DNA of 64,000 nt from Epiperipatus broadwayi (lineage: Eukaryota; Onychophora; Udeonychophora; Euonychophora; Peripatidae): contig JAQFVV010000042.1 of assembly GCA_028023455.1 (NCBI GenBank), positions 6,283,922 through 6,347,921 on the forward strand. Direction: 5' to 3'. Position numbers and translations under genes: made by a program. Below the pieces are notes generated by a model, which worked only from the letters and a program-made list of their open reading frames with translations, was not told the origin of the DNA and did not search any database. Position 1 is the stretch's first letter, and each line of letters starts with the position of its first letter. Of this stretch, positions 1-10,939 are shown one piece after another.

Positions 1-1794
1 GCTAACCATTCTTATCTTAAGAAAGTTGTCAACTTACTGACTGGTATACCATTGTTTGAAAGAAATATGTTTTCAAAGATTTCTATGGAAAAGTAATTGC
101 CAGTGAAGAAAGAGCATTGAAATTTCTAGGCCACAATGATTTTAATGATATTGAGAGCAAACTACCATGTATCAAATGCTGTTTTCAAGAAGATGAGTGG
201 CACATCTTCTGGACTATTTTGTATTTTCATCTGGATCACATATGCTGAGAAATACCATGGCAAAATAGCATGAACTAGATCTTTTTCTTCATGATGAGCT
301 GTCAGTTTATTGGCAATGATAATCAAAGAAAATAATTTTCACTTTAAACTTTTTTTTATTTGTTGTTACAAAATGAATTCATTTCTATTTTGATTATTTT
401 TTGTAATTGGTATTGAATTTAAAATAAAGGATATCTATTCTTATGTGAAACTAATAACTTTATTTTGTACTTTTAGTATAGTTTTCATAAAAAATAGTTA
501 ATGACACTTAAAACTGACCACATTTTGCCCTTCATTTTTTAAAACCAAAGAAGAAATTTAATAAATTTCAAAGTTCCAAAACAAACCTGTCAATTACAAG
601 TACAAGGATCAAAAGATCATAGATCTAGACTTTCTGAAGTTATATAATATATACTTAAGACACTTTTAAAGTTCACTTCAGTTATGAAGCAAACAAAGAT
701 TTTAAAATAATTTATAATGTGCAATATTATTTTTAGAATAGGTAGGTAAAATCATCATTATTATTAGCAGCCACACACAAATGAGATAACCATTTTAATG
801 CTAAAAGAAAGAAAAAAGAGAAAGGTAAAATAACTGTAGTAATATATTAGAGATGAATTGTGGATAATTATACAAACCAATATTTGAGATACAAATATAT
901 TCACATTGAGCATGCTAATCCATCTCTTCTTTATTTGTTTTGTGATACTCTCTGTCTTTTAACTTTTTCTGCAGCAGACTTTTTTTTCCTGAAAAATTTC
1001 AATATTTTGTCTAATTGTAGTTTTCCATTGTATTCTGTTGTAAGCCATATTTTACCAATAAAAACAATCAATATTGTATTTCTTTAGAGCGACTTTAAGA
1101 TAATCTACATAAAAATCAAGTGTAGATGTTGTATGTACATTCTTATAGAATTTTTTTCCCATTATTCAATATTTGGAAAAGCTCAAATTGACTTTATTTA
1201 AAATTAATCTTTGTAGGTCACAATAATTAATAAGCTGAACAATTATTTAATGTTCCTTTTAGCATTAATGTGCAATTTAGTTTTATTAAAGAACAATTTG
1301 GACAACAATGCCCTATATCTAAGGTGTTTTTTTGTTTTTTTTTAAACTTTCAATAGTTTGTTCAGCAAGAAAATATATGTCAAAATAACATATTTCACAT
1401 TTGGCTGATTTAGTTTTGATTTTATTCTTTCACATTATATTTCAAACTTTGACAGTAGTGTTTTGATTCAAAATAAGCTAGATGGGCTTTCTGACATAAT
1501 AATTAATTTAGTTGGCTCCATGCCATAATATGGTTTTGTGTGTAAGTGAAACTTTGGATTTTTAAACAAAGTTCCATGGACAATATTTTTAGCTCTTTAT
1601 TTATTGATCGGTAAATGAGTTTTTATTATCTGGAAGTTCAAGGTGTTCTAGATTAATATGAGTTGTTCAAATGAATGACTGTGTACTGATCATAAAACAA
1701 AATTGCAATTATAGTATGACATAGCACAGCCTTCATAACTTATAGAGGAAATATTCATTCCTATTCACACTGAGCTTATGGTTTCAATATTAGT
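1..1794. other. A+T-rich stretch without a recognised gene
   Basis: I read both strands for BTAF1-like exons and transposon signatures and found none I can defend. Short open frames (for example around 860-1087) are low-complexity, F/L/I-rich and have no recognisable motif. It may be the upstream part of the BTAF1 locus (an intron) or intergenic DNA; the sequence does not decide. Confidence 0.6.
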
Positions 1795-2115
1795 GTCAAC
1801 CATTATTGATCCATTGTATAATGAAAGTCTCTCTGAGTTTAATTCAACTTCTTGAACTCTAGTGTCTTTTCTCCACATCATGCCAAGAAACTTCCTTATT
1901 TCATCAATTCATCTCACATGTGGTCTCTTTCTATTTTTTTTTTTTTTACAATCTCTTAGAAGTGAGTTTAAGAGTTCAACTATCCATCTATTATCATTTC
2001 TTTTAGCAATATTCTCAATCAAGCTCCACTTCAGATTTTTAATTCTTTCAGTGATGTCAACAAGGCCTGCTTATTCCCTTATCTGTGTATTTTGTTTTTG
2101 ATTCACTCATGACTT
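1795..2115 (-). mobile_element. Decayed RTE-type non-LTR retroelement, C-terminal end, antisense
   Basis: Read on the minus strand this segment encodes fragments of the C-terminal tail of an RTE-type endonuclease/reverse transcriptase: a DNRWIVELLN-like stretch, a KRPHVR...IDEIRKF stretch, and the final E..LNSERL block before the 3' end. The same blocks appear in the sense copies near 9000-9180 and 42590-42780 and in the antisense copy near 5020-5332, so all four belong to one family. There are in-frame stops and an A-rich expansion (the T run at 1935-1947 on the + strand), so it is dead. The 5' part is missing, as is usual for target-primed insertions. Confidence 0.75.
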
Positions 2116-2394
2116 ACCTTTTTAAAAATAATTTGAAATTAAAAATTTCTTCATTTTATAATTTCATTTCTATATAAAACCTTCTAGAAAACTTCAAAAG
2201 GTTTCCACCTTTATGCCTGTCATTTAAATGCTGACAACTATCAAAAATAATATAATACTAATAAAATAAAAACAAATTTTTTTTTATTGTGAAGTTCTAC
2301 ATATAATTTATTATTTTGCCAAGCAGAAAACACTTTACTTTCTTTTAATCAAATCACTAATAATAAGAGCATTGTGATAAAACCAATGACGATT

Positions 2395-2426
2395 CTTTTT
2401 AGTAAATCCTTGGATTTACTAAAAAG
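2395..2426. repeat. Perfect 32-bp palindromic hairpin
   Basis: Two 15-nt arms, CTTTTTAGTAAATCC and GGATTTACTAAAAAG, are exact reverse complements separated by TT. A perfect short hairpin of this kind could be a decayed transposon junction or a chance palindrome. No flanking gene depends on it. Confidence 0.9.
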
Positions 2427-4339
2427 ACATGTATCTATAATAATATGACCATTATGAAGAACCAAATTCAAACTTTTAGTGTTTAATAGTTATTGTGTGC
2501 TTAGAGTAGATTCTTTTAAAGAATGAACATCAATATTTTTATGAATATGATTGAAATGAAATGTGTTTCTTAATGGAACTAATATACTAATTTATGATCT
2601 TCTGCACTTGTAAGTGCTTGTCTGATGCAACCTCTAATTATAGTGTAATATATTAAATATCATTCTTTTGATTGTGGATGCATCCATGTTCCTTTATAGC
2701 AATTTTTCTGCTTAAACAAAATATTTCTGATGGTCAATTAATGTGATGTGCAAAAATTCAACAATAACACACCATTTGCATTTACAACACCATTATTTCC
2801 AACAACTTTTGGCTAGCACATTAGAAAAATTTAATCTCTTTTATTAATTCTGCTATAATAATACTATCCAACAAGGAATACAAGCTTTCCTTATCTGGAT
2901 TCCTTCACTATGGTTGGAGCATAAGCACTAATAAAGTGAGTATCATTGGATAGACTTTAGATCAAATCCAATACCATCACCATGTATTCTCCTTTCATTG
3001 ACTGATCTGACTTTCAAAAAAAAAAAAACTTGTATCTAACAATTAAAGTTTTTACCCTGATAGACAAGTTTCATTATGTTGATTTATAATATTTACTTTT
3101 AGTATTACCACTAATTTTTGTTTTACCACTACTATGGATATTATAACTACTATTATTATTGTTATCACTATAATGGATATTTCAGCATGTTCAACAAGCT
3201 AGCAAGACCGTATGGAACAGGCCATTTTTAGATCACATTTTCTATGCTTTTTTTCTTATATGGTAACCAAGGGGATTTCTAATTAGAATTGCCTAAACAC
3301 ACAATTTTTACCAGCTGAAATTCCTATCTTACTTAAATATAGTTCCAACCTGACTCAGTGATTGCATTATCTCACTCAAAGGTCACCTCTAAGAATTACC
3401 AGCTTACTAAGCCTGCCCCCATCATTGCATTTTTAATTCTCAAAGGCTTGGTCTAAAAAAAAGAAAAATGGAATTGGGATCAGAAATGCTGTGTGATTTC
3501 AAAAACTCACATGTAGCAGTCCATATAGTAGTAACATGTCCGATGGCATGAGAGACTTACAATAACTTTTATGACTGTAGAAGTTCTGAAAAGAGGAAGC
3601 CATAACAAACCATTTGTATTACAAATAGTGCTTAGTACTTTGATGAATTAGCATTGTCTTCTACAAGGCAGCAGGAAATACTCTTGGTTGGGTAATGTTT
3701 ATTTATTATTCAAGTTCGTCTTCATATCCTAAGATCATTTCAACTATCTGGAAGCCTGAACACAGCACCCAATATAGACTAATTATTATATATAAAACCA
3801 AATATTGCATATATGTCAATATTAATTTGTTTTTTTTATATCTGTCATAATTTATTCTACTTATTGTATTATAATTCCATCAAAAAAAATTATATAAAAA
3901 TTTATTGGAGTACAATATTATGAATGAACATATTAATAAATTAAAAAGCAATACTAACACCATTTGAAAATGTGAACTAGAACATTAATATATTTTCAGT
4001 GTGGAGTACTCTTGTCAAAAGCAATTGTTATATTCAATATGAAAACAATTTATGTGAGTGTAAAATTTTAAATTCCTAAACCCATATCAATTTTTTTTTA
4101 AAAAAAATATTTTTGAGATTCATTTATAAATACATATTAATGTTTGATGTCCAAGTTGTATTAATTCAAACTATGTCATCTAATTAAAAGACTCCACCTC
4201 TTTTTTTTACTTTATTTTATATATTTATATATTACATCAGATATAGAAAATGATTATTGGCATTAAAATACAAAATGACAGATAAGATTTGTTATGAGAA
4301 TTTTTTATTCATTTGATAATAGTTAAATTTTTTTTTGCT

Positions 4340-4565
4340 AGAGTCAGATATTGTAAAATATGAAGTTCAGTGATGAGATATGAAAGTCCCTAGATTCTTG
4401 GTCAAACTAGAAAGTAGCCAGCCACCTGCTGCATATATGCATACTCATATACACAAAAGATAATTTGCTGGAGAGAAATTATTTTAAATTATAGAGCCCA
4501 AAGATGAGATATGAAAGCTCATTGATTCCAGGTCCAAATTAGAAAGATGCTCACCCTGATTCTTA
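4340..4565. repeat. Diverged tandem pair, unit about 140 bp
   Basis: The block GATGAGATATGAAAG followed by a B-box-like GGTC.AA..TAGAAAG occurs at about 4371-4416 and again at about 4504-4547, with similar flanks. The two units differ at many positions. The B-box-like core suggests a tRNA-derived SINE tail, but no A box is visible, so this is only a possibility. Confidence 0.5.
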
Positions 4566-5019
4566 CATAAATTAAGAGTTTATTTCTTTATTTATTTATT
4601 AAAGAGATATTTTAAAATATGACAGCATTGTATTCAAAATCAAGTATGATCTCTTAAAATGGAATATAGTTTTTCTACATTGAGTATTAATTAAATATGG
4701 ATTTTTTAGTTATCTTCCTCAAACATAATTTTTCAATATTTGATCAAAATTGCTTTTATATTACAAAACTATAGTTATAGATAAAATCCTTAGATTACTT
4801 AATTCCTCTCCCTCTGGATTATTGTACCTCATCTATTGTATATGTGGTCATTCAATAAATTAGTTTTTACATCTTATAAACTGATGCAATATTAATAACA
4901 ATGGAAATGCCGAAAGAAGTGATCTATATTCTGATTACAACATATGTTTGCTTCTATAAAGTACCATAAATGAAAATGGTTAAGAAAAGTGTAGTATTCA
5001 CTTCTTGGAGTATCATCAT

Positions 5020-5332
5020 CATTTTTTAAACATTATCGATCCATTGCAGGATGAGGGTCTCTCCAAGTTTAATCCAATTTTCTGGATCTTGAGACTCTCT
5101 TCTCTACATCACATCAGGTTCATCCATCCATTTCACAAGTGATCTTTTCCTAAGTCTTTTACAATCTCTAGAGATTCAGTTTAATATTTTAACTATCCAT
5201 CTATTATCATCTTTTCTAGTAGTATATCCAACTCAGCTACACTTCAATCTCTTAATTCTTTTAATGATCTGGTAATGCCTGTTTTTCTCTCTATGTATTT
5301 CATTTTTGATTCTTTATAGTTTCTTCTAATAT
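5020..5332 (-). mobile_element. Decayed RTE-type non-LTR retroelement, C-terminal end, antisense
   Basis: The minus strand reads through the same C-terminal blocks as the sense copies: DDNRWIVKILN, RDCKRLRKR, a WMDE motif, and a terminal GETLILQWID-like tail, interrupted by stops. It ends in an (AT)n tract at 5330-5340, immediately where the solo LTR begins. It is the second antisense relic of the family within 5 kb. Confidence 0.75.
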
Positions 5333-5780
5333 ATATATATTGTAACGAGCACAAACATTTGTTACATTGTTTTTTTTTTATTTATTAAACATGAAAGTAA
5401 ATTAAAAAGTTCGCATTTAAAAATTTTCTTTAAGAATTAAAAATTGAAATTAAATATCTTAAACTCGTATATATTAAATCGCACAGATAATGAAAAATTA
5501 TTAAAATAAAACTTTATTAAAGAAAAAGTATTTTAAAACTAAATTTTAAAAAGATTTGGAGATAAAATTATATCTTTAAATTTATCTTTAAATATATTTT
5601 TGATTTGGAAAACAGGTTAATTAATCAGAAATGGAAATGATTGTTAATTAATTAAATGTAAACCAGCCTTGGGCATTTAAATGTAAAAACATCGGTCAGA
5701 TAGGAAAACAATAGAAACTGTTAGCAAATAAGAAGAAATCCCTATGGAATCGGACCGCAGCAAAAGGACCATCGCATCGG

Positions 5781-5822
5781 TGACGTAATGTAAATTCAAT
5801 CCTTCACATTAATATAAAAAGG
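5781..5822 (+). promoter_or_regulatory. Promoter-like block inside the solo LTR
   Basis: TGACGTAA (5781-5788), a CRE/ATF-type octamer, lies 24 bp upstream of a strong TATA box, TATAAAAAGG (5813-5822). This spacing and order fit an LTR U3 promoter on the + strand, with initiation expected about 30 bp after the TATA box. It is inferred from motif arrangement only. Confidence 0.5.
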
Positions 5823-7527
5823 ACAAGTTTGGAAATTATTAGGGGGAGTAAATGATTATTTACGATGTGACAGATATGTGTTAGTACGGAGTTGGAGGTG
5901 AAGGGATTGAAAGAGGCGCTTTCAATTCCTTCAGCTGTTAAAGAAAAGAGAAATGAACTATCGTTTCCTACATTGACGATCAATTGAACTAAAAAACCTC
6001 CGAATGAATAAATAAAACAACGGCTAAATGGATACCAATCTTTTGAGGACGGCGTGGGAATTCACGTTCATGGCAAGCAACTGTAAAAGATGAACAGTTC
6101 TAAAACCGTAAGAACTTTATAAAATATAACGAACAATATTAATTTGAAAACACTAAGAACTTTAAATTTTAAACTTTCCTAGTAATTTAATTGTTACAAA
6201 TAGAATCCTATCTGACCAAACTAAATTCTTTATTAATAGTGTTATTTGATTTTTTTTTTTTTTTCTTATTTATGTAAAATCATTTCCATTTTTATTTTTA
6301 TTTTTTATTCTTTAAGTTTTTATCATGATTTTTTTGTTTTTCGTTAAATTAATTATATAAATGTTAAACTTAAGTCGGGCGTGAATGGCTGTATAGATTT
6401 GTAAAATTATATTAGGGGAGGGTAATCTTAGGTTATTTGTGTCGTTGTTAGATTGGGTCAATGGATTGGATATATTGATGTAGTTAGTAGGTGTAGTCGG
6501 AGATGCGCTACTGGCAGAATCGCTTCATACGCCGCACTCTCCCGTTTTGCCTAGGGAAGGAATTATAAGATGCAGAGCGCAGTTCCTTTCTATGGAGTTT
6601 TTTTTTATTGTTCTTCTCGTTGGATAGAAGTAATATTCCTATCTAATGAAAGTCAATATCTTCTCTTAATCTTTTTGGTGCTGCCGTATTCCGTATTACA
6701 TTGAATACATCGATGTATCATATGAATTGATGCCAGTTTGACTGCGAATTTTAGCCTAAGGTTAAATAGGGATAGAATATTTTATTTTCAAATGCAAATC
6801 TATGTGGTCTATTCATACTTGACCCTAAATAAAAATGCATTAAATTTAAGTTGTTTATAGACGCTTGCATGGATTGGTTATCGGTTAAGTATGTTTTGGG
6901 TTTTCATATTTGATCAAAATATATAGACATTCGATAAATAATGATACCTTACGGTGAGTATCTAAAATGTATTTATTCGGATGTCTTTTAAGTTATTGGT
7001 GACAATGCAAGTATCTTATGGTGAATACTATTGGGTTACATATAAATTTCCCTCCGCAATTTGTCAGTAATCAATAATTTTGTATTTTGATCGTTTATGT
7101 TTCTTTTGAAATGTTTTTGACTGTGAAATCTATGTAACCGATCTATATTCAACATTATAAACAAGCTTTCATAAAGTTATATGTGCAAACTTAATTAAAA
7201 TGTAAAATTATAATATAATAGTAATTAAATGTAAATTAAAGTAAAGTTAAAAATAATGTTAAATGTTAAAATGTAAACGGATACTAAAACAATTTTAAAT
7301 CTTATATATATATGTGCGTAAATAAATTTTTGTATGTTAATTACTGGCAGTGGCTGATTTTATTCTTTTTTTTTTTATATATACTCTTAGATTATCTTAT
7401 TAAATCTCTGCTATTCCACTGAGCTAGTGACATGGGCTAACGACCGGAATCAAAATTTAAAAAAAAAAATTTTTTTTTTTTTGACTCACATATCTGCCTA
7501 CTTTATAAATTTTTCTAGGTTCAAATG

Positions 7528-7544
7528 CCTAGATGGCGCCCCGT
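7528..7544 (-). promoter_or_regulatory. CTCF-like motif near the solo LTR end
   Basis: The + strand reads GCCTAGATGGCGCCCCG. The core AGATGGCGC matches the Drosophila-type CTCF core (AGRKGGCGC), and the surrounding bases resemble the motif copies at 10200-10449. Single short match, so occupancy is uncertain. The strand convention follows the minisatellite copies only loosely. Confidence 0.35.
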
Positions 7545-7591
7545 AGTGCAATTTACGTTAAGTCGTATTCTCCGGATCGTTACAATATATA

Positions 7592-9215
7592 TATATCCAT
7601 ACTTCATTAAGTCTAAAAAGTGTAAAACAACATTTTGGTATTGGTAGGAAATTTATATTTGCAATAAGAAAAAAAGCTGGAATTATTACTAAAAAGAGAG
7701 ATGACATCATGGAATGGATAGAAGACTTTTATCAACAATTATGTAGTAATAAAGAACAAATACCTCCTATATCTATTACATCTTCTGAATTTCCCAGAAT
7801 TTTAAATAAAGAAGTGAGACATACAATTAAATATATGAAGAAAGGAAAGGTTCCAGGTAATGGTAGAATTATAATTGATATATTAAAAGAAGCAGTTGAA
7901 AAAATAGAAATTTTTTAACAACGTCATATACCAAATGTCTAAATGATAAAGATGTATCAGATGATTGGAATAATGTAGTATTAATCTTAATATTTAAAAA
8001 AGGTGATAAAGAAGATATTCGAAATTACAGACCTATCAGTCTTTTATCAATTTTACACAAAATTTTTACGAAGATAATTACAACTCGTCTACAGAGAACA
8101 CTGAACTTCCACCAACCAAGAGAACAATCTGGATTTAAAAGTGGTTTTAGTACAGGATATCATATTCAGGGATTGAGAGAAGTTATAGAAAGGACAAATG
8201 AATATGAGTTGACATTATGTTTTCGATTTCTAGATTATGAAAAGGCATTTGAATCTAAATTTTTCTTCAGTGATTAAAGCATTGGATCATCAAGGTATAG
8301 ATCCAAGATATTGTCATATTTTAAAGAATATTTATAAAAATGCAACAGCAGCAATTAGATTAGATAATGATACTGGAAAAGTCAACATGTAAGACGGGGT
8401 GACTCCATATCCCCAAAACTTTTTACAGCAGTGCTGCAAGAAGTATTTTGTGGATTAAAATGAAAAGCTAAAGGAGTGAAAGTAAATGATTATTTCGGTC
8501 ATTTAGATTTTTCAGATGATGTAGTTGTTTTTGCTAATAATGCTTTAGATCTACAGGAAATGTTGCAGTAGTTATCAGCTGAAAGTAGGACTAAAGATAA
8601 ATGTTAAAATGACTCAAGTAATATTTAATGGATTTTCTCAAAATATGAAAATAAAGATTGTTTATGATGAGTTAGAAGAAGTTAACAGTTACAAACGCCT
8701 TGGTCAGATTATTAATACAGATGGAAACATAATGGATGAAATTAATCATAGAATTAAACTTGGTTGGAGTGCTTTTAGTAGAAATAACTTGATACTAAAA
8801 GGAAATATGCCTATGTGTTTGTAAAGAAAGATTTTTTAATAAACGTGTTTTACCTGTTCTTACTTAATAGAAGAGCAATACAGACTTCAGACCACTCAAA
8901 GAAGTATGGAGAGATGTATATTGGGAGTAAAAGAAAGAGATCGAGAACCCAATATATCGGTAAGAGAACAATAAGGTGCAACTGACTTCATTGAAAAGAT
9001 TAAAGTGGAGTTGGGCTGGACATATTTCTAGAAGAGATGATAGTAGATGGACAATTGTAATCTTAAACTGGATTCTAAGAGATTGTAGAAGACCCAGGAA
9101 GAGACCACATGTGAGATGGATAGATGAAATAAGAAAGTGTGCAGGGGTGATGTGGAGAAGAGAAGCTAAATATCTTACTTTTCCATACTTATTAAACCTA
9201 TTATTTTGAAATTTC
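7592..9215 (+). pseudogene. RTE-type reverse transcriptase relic (5' truncated)
   Basis: Fragmented frames give the second half of an RTE-type ORF2 in the right order: the linker before RT (7700-7915); RT fingers with NYRPISLL (about 8020); PREQSGFKSGF (about 8120); motif A as FLDYEKAF (8229-8252); motif C as FSDD (8509-8520) where most RT families have FADD; a YKRLGQIINTDGNIMDEI block (about 8690-8750); and a C-terminal tail with GHISRRDD and RPRKRPHVRW (9015-9125). Stops and frameshifts (for example near 7915, 8275 and 8460) make it inactive. There is no endonuclease domain: the copy begins right after the (AT)n tract that carries the solo LTR. Confidence 0.85.
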
Positions 9216-9226
9216 CTTGTGAGTAT

Positions 9227-9773
9227 ATGACATTTTTAGTTATTAAAATGATTTTAAAGTTGTAAAATACAAGTTGAATTAATATTTACGTTTTGAATAT
9301 TTTTACTCGATTTTTACATAGAATAAATCACCACACACTACAATCTGTTTGATGTTTTGGTAACATATTAATTTTAATAAATTTATTTTTGAACTGAATA
9401 GATCTTTTAATATATTTAAAGGATAATTTTATTTGTTTTGGCTCCAGTAATTTAAAAATATTTATTGTGTAAGGTGATCTTCGAATTATTATTTGCACGT
9501 AAACAAAACGCAAATTTAACTTTTTAAAATAACACGTTATGACATTTTTAGTTATTAAAATGATTTTAAAGTTGTAAAATACAAGTTGAATTAATATTTA
9601 CGTCTTGAATATTTTTACTCGATTTTTACATTCCGAATAAATCACCACGCACTACAATCTGTTTGATGTTTTGGTAACATATTAATTTTAATAAATTTAT
9701 TGTGTAAAGTGATCTTCGAATTATTATTTGCACGTAAACAAAACGCAAATTTATCTTTTTAAAATAATACGTT
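9227..9773. repeat. Tandem duplication, units of about 311 and 235 bp
   Basis: GACATTTTTAGTTATTAAAA begins both units (9229 and 9540), and they stay almost identical to ACG TT at 9537 and 9773. The second unit lacks about 78 bp that the first has between AATAAATTTA and TTGTGTAA; the junction shares the short word TTATT, consistent with a microhomology deletion. The first unit starts close to the 3' end of the RTE relic. No coding potential was seen. Confidence 0.9.
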
Positions 9774-10139
9774 TGCTAAATAAAAGATCTATAAACTGAA
9801 ATGTATTTTGTATTACTTTAAAAATTGCTGCAAATATTATTTGAAAGTAAAAAAAAAACCAATCACTTTTCAAAATAATGAAGGTCAGAATTGTTTTGAA
9901 AGATTGCGGAAAAACGGGAGTCGTAAAACTTACCTTAAAAAACATTTTTAGAGAAAAAAAAGACATCGATTTTTAAAAGAAAATAATTTAAGAATACATA
10001 GATTTATCCGAGAGTGAAACTCAATGTAAGAATATTAAATTTTAAAGCAGATTTAAATAGTTATGGTTTTCTATATTATTCACACTTTCACATTACATGC
10101 TGTATTTATTTTAAGAACGTGGAGGCAAACCGGAACTAG
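9774..10139. other. A+T-rich spacer, nothing recognised
   Basis: No gene, repeat pair or transposon signature was found between the tandem duplication and the GC-richer minisatellite. Confidence 0.5.
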
Positions 10140-10475
10140 CAAGCGAATGTAAATATCGCTTCTAAACGGTGCCGTTTTTCCCGCGCATGGCGTGGAGAAA
10201 CAGCGCCACCTAGTGGGCTAGAATGCTGGGTAGTCGCTGTTTAGCAGCCGATGTGAACTGGATCGGTTTACCTATGGCTAACAGCGCCACCTAGCGGGCA
10301 GTAGTGCTGGCTGCTACTTGGCATAATGTTCCTGTGCGTACGCATGGTGAACAGCGCCATCTAGCGGCTGGAACTTTGCGTCGTCTGCTTTTGGCCACAT
10401 GGCATGCTGTTGCTGTGCATACGCGTGGTGAACAGCGCCATCTAGTGGCCAGAAGTTGCGTCGTCTGCTTTTTGG
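10140..10475. repeat. GC-richer minisatellite with four CTCF-like motifs
   Basis: An 18-bp word recurs four times in the same direction: ACAGCGCCACCTAGTGGG (10200-10217), ACAGCGCCACCTAGCGGG (10281-10298), ACAGCGCCATCTAGCGGC (10351-10368) and ACAGCGCCATCTAGTGGC (10432-10449). Spacings are 81, 70 and 81 bp; the last two units share most of the whole 81-bp unit, including TTGCGTCGTCTGCTTT. On the minus strand each word reads C(C/G)CTAG(G/A)TGGCGCTGT-like, matching the CTCF core AGRKGGCGC. It stands out as a CpG- and GC-richer island in A+T-rich DNA, 1.7-1.9 kb before the first visible BTAF1 exon. Binding is inferred from sequence only. Confidence 0.7.
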
Positions 10476-10939
10476 CCCCCTACTCTGAATATTTTTTGCA
10501 ATTTTTGCAGAAATGACGTCTCTAGCAGTGGCAGGACAGAAAATAAGAAAGCACCGCAAATTGTATTTCATAAAAACATTAAAATAATTTATTGATATTT
10601 ATAACCCTATAACAGTTTATTGGACAGTTTAAACTGATAAATAAAAAATGGTAAATTATTTGCCCATTGTATAAGATCAATTAAAGATATTTTTTTTTTT
10701 TGTTTTTGATTTTGAAATATGATTATTTTGTATTATTTTTGAATTTTGAGCACTACTCACCCACATATATTGTAATAGGTAATAAACTTCGGAAAAGCTT
10801 AGTTTTATTATAGTATTATTTATTAATTGCTCATATGGGAATATAATTTTTAAATATTTCACTATGGTTCAAATATTTTTAATTCATTATATTTTTGTCT
10901 GTGTGTATATAATTTAATGTTTTTAAATGAAGTTAAATC
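10476..10939. other. A+T-rich spacer, nothing recognised
   Basis: No gene or structured repeat was found. There is a T run near 10690 and no convincing exon. Confidence 0.5.

Larger units (their letters stand above)
2116..5019. other. Gene-free A+T-rich stretch with small repeats
   Basis: No coding signal is convincing on either strand. Apart from a 32-bp palindrome (2395-2426) and a diverged tandem pair (4340-4565), listed separately, I see only homopolymer runs and A+T-rich unique-looking sequence. Confidence 0.55.
5341..7584. mobile_element. Solo LTR of an LTR retrotransposon, 2244 bp
   Basis: The block starts TGTAACGA and ends TCGTTACA, a perfect 8-bp terminal inverted repeat of the TG...CA type that bounds LTRs. 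It sits in an (AT)n tract: the six bases before it (5335-5340) and after it (7585-7590) are both ATATAT, compatible with a 4-6 bp target duplication, though the repeat nature of the site makes this weak. Base composition is less A+T-extreme than the surroundings. It has a CRE-like site and a TATA box (5781-5822) and no internal coding region, so one LTR left after LTR-LTR recombination is the simplest reading. A DNA transposon with 8-bp inverted ends is the alternative. Confidence 0.7.

Noticed and set aside
10314-10571. Open frames on both strands of the minisatellite
   Set aside because: They arise from the GC-richer tandem unit, repeat its words, and match no protein family.
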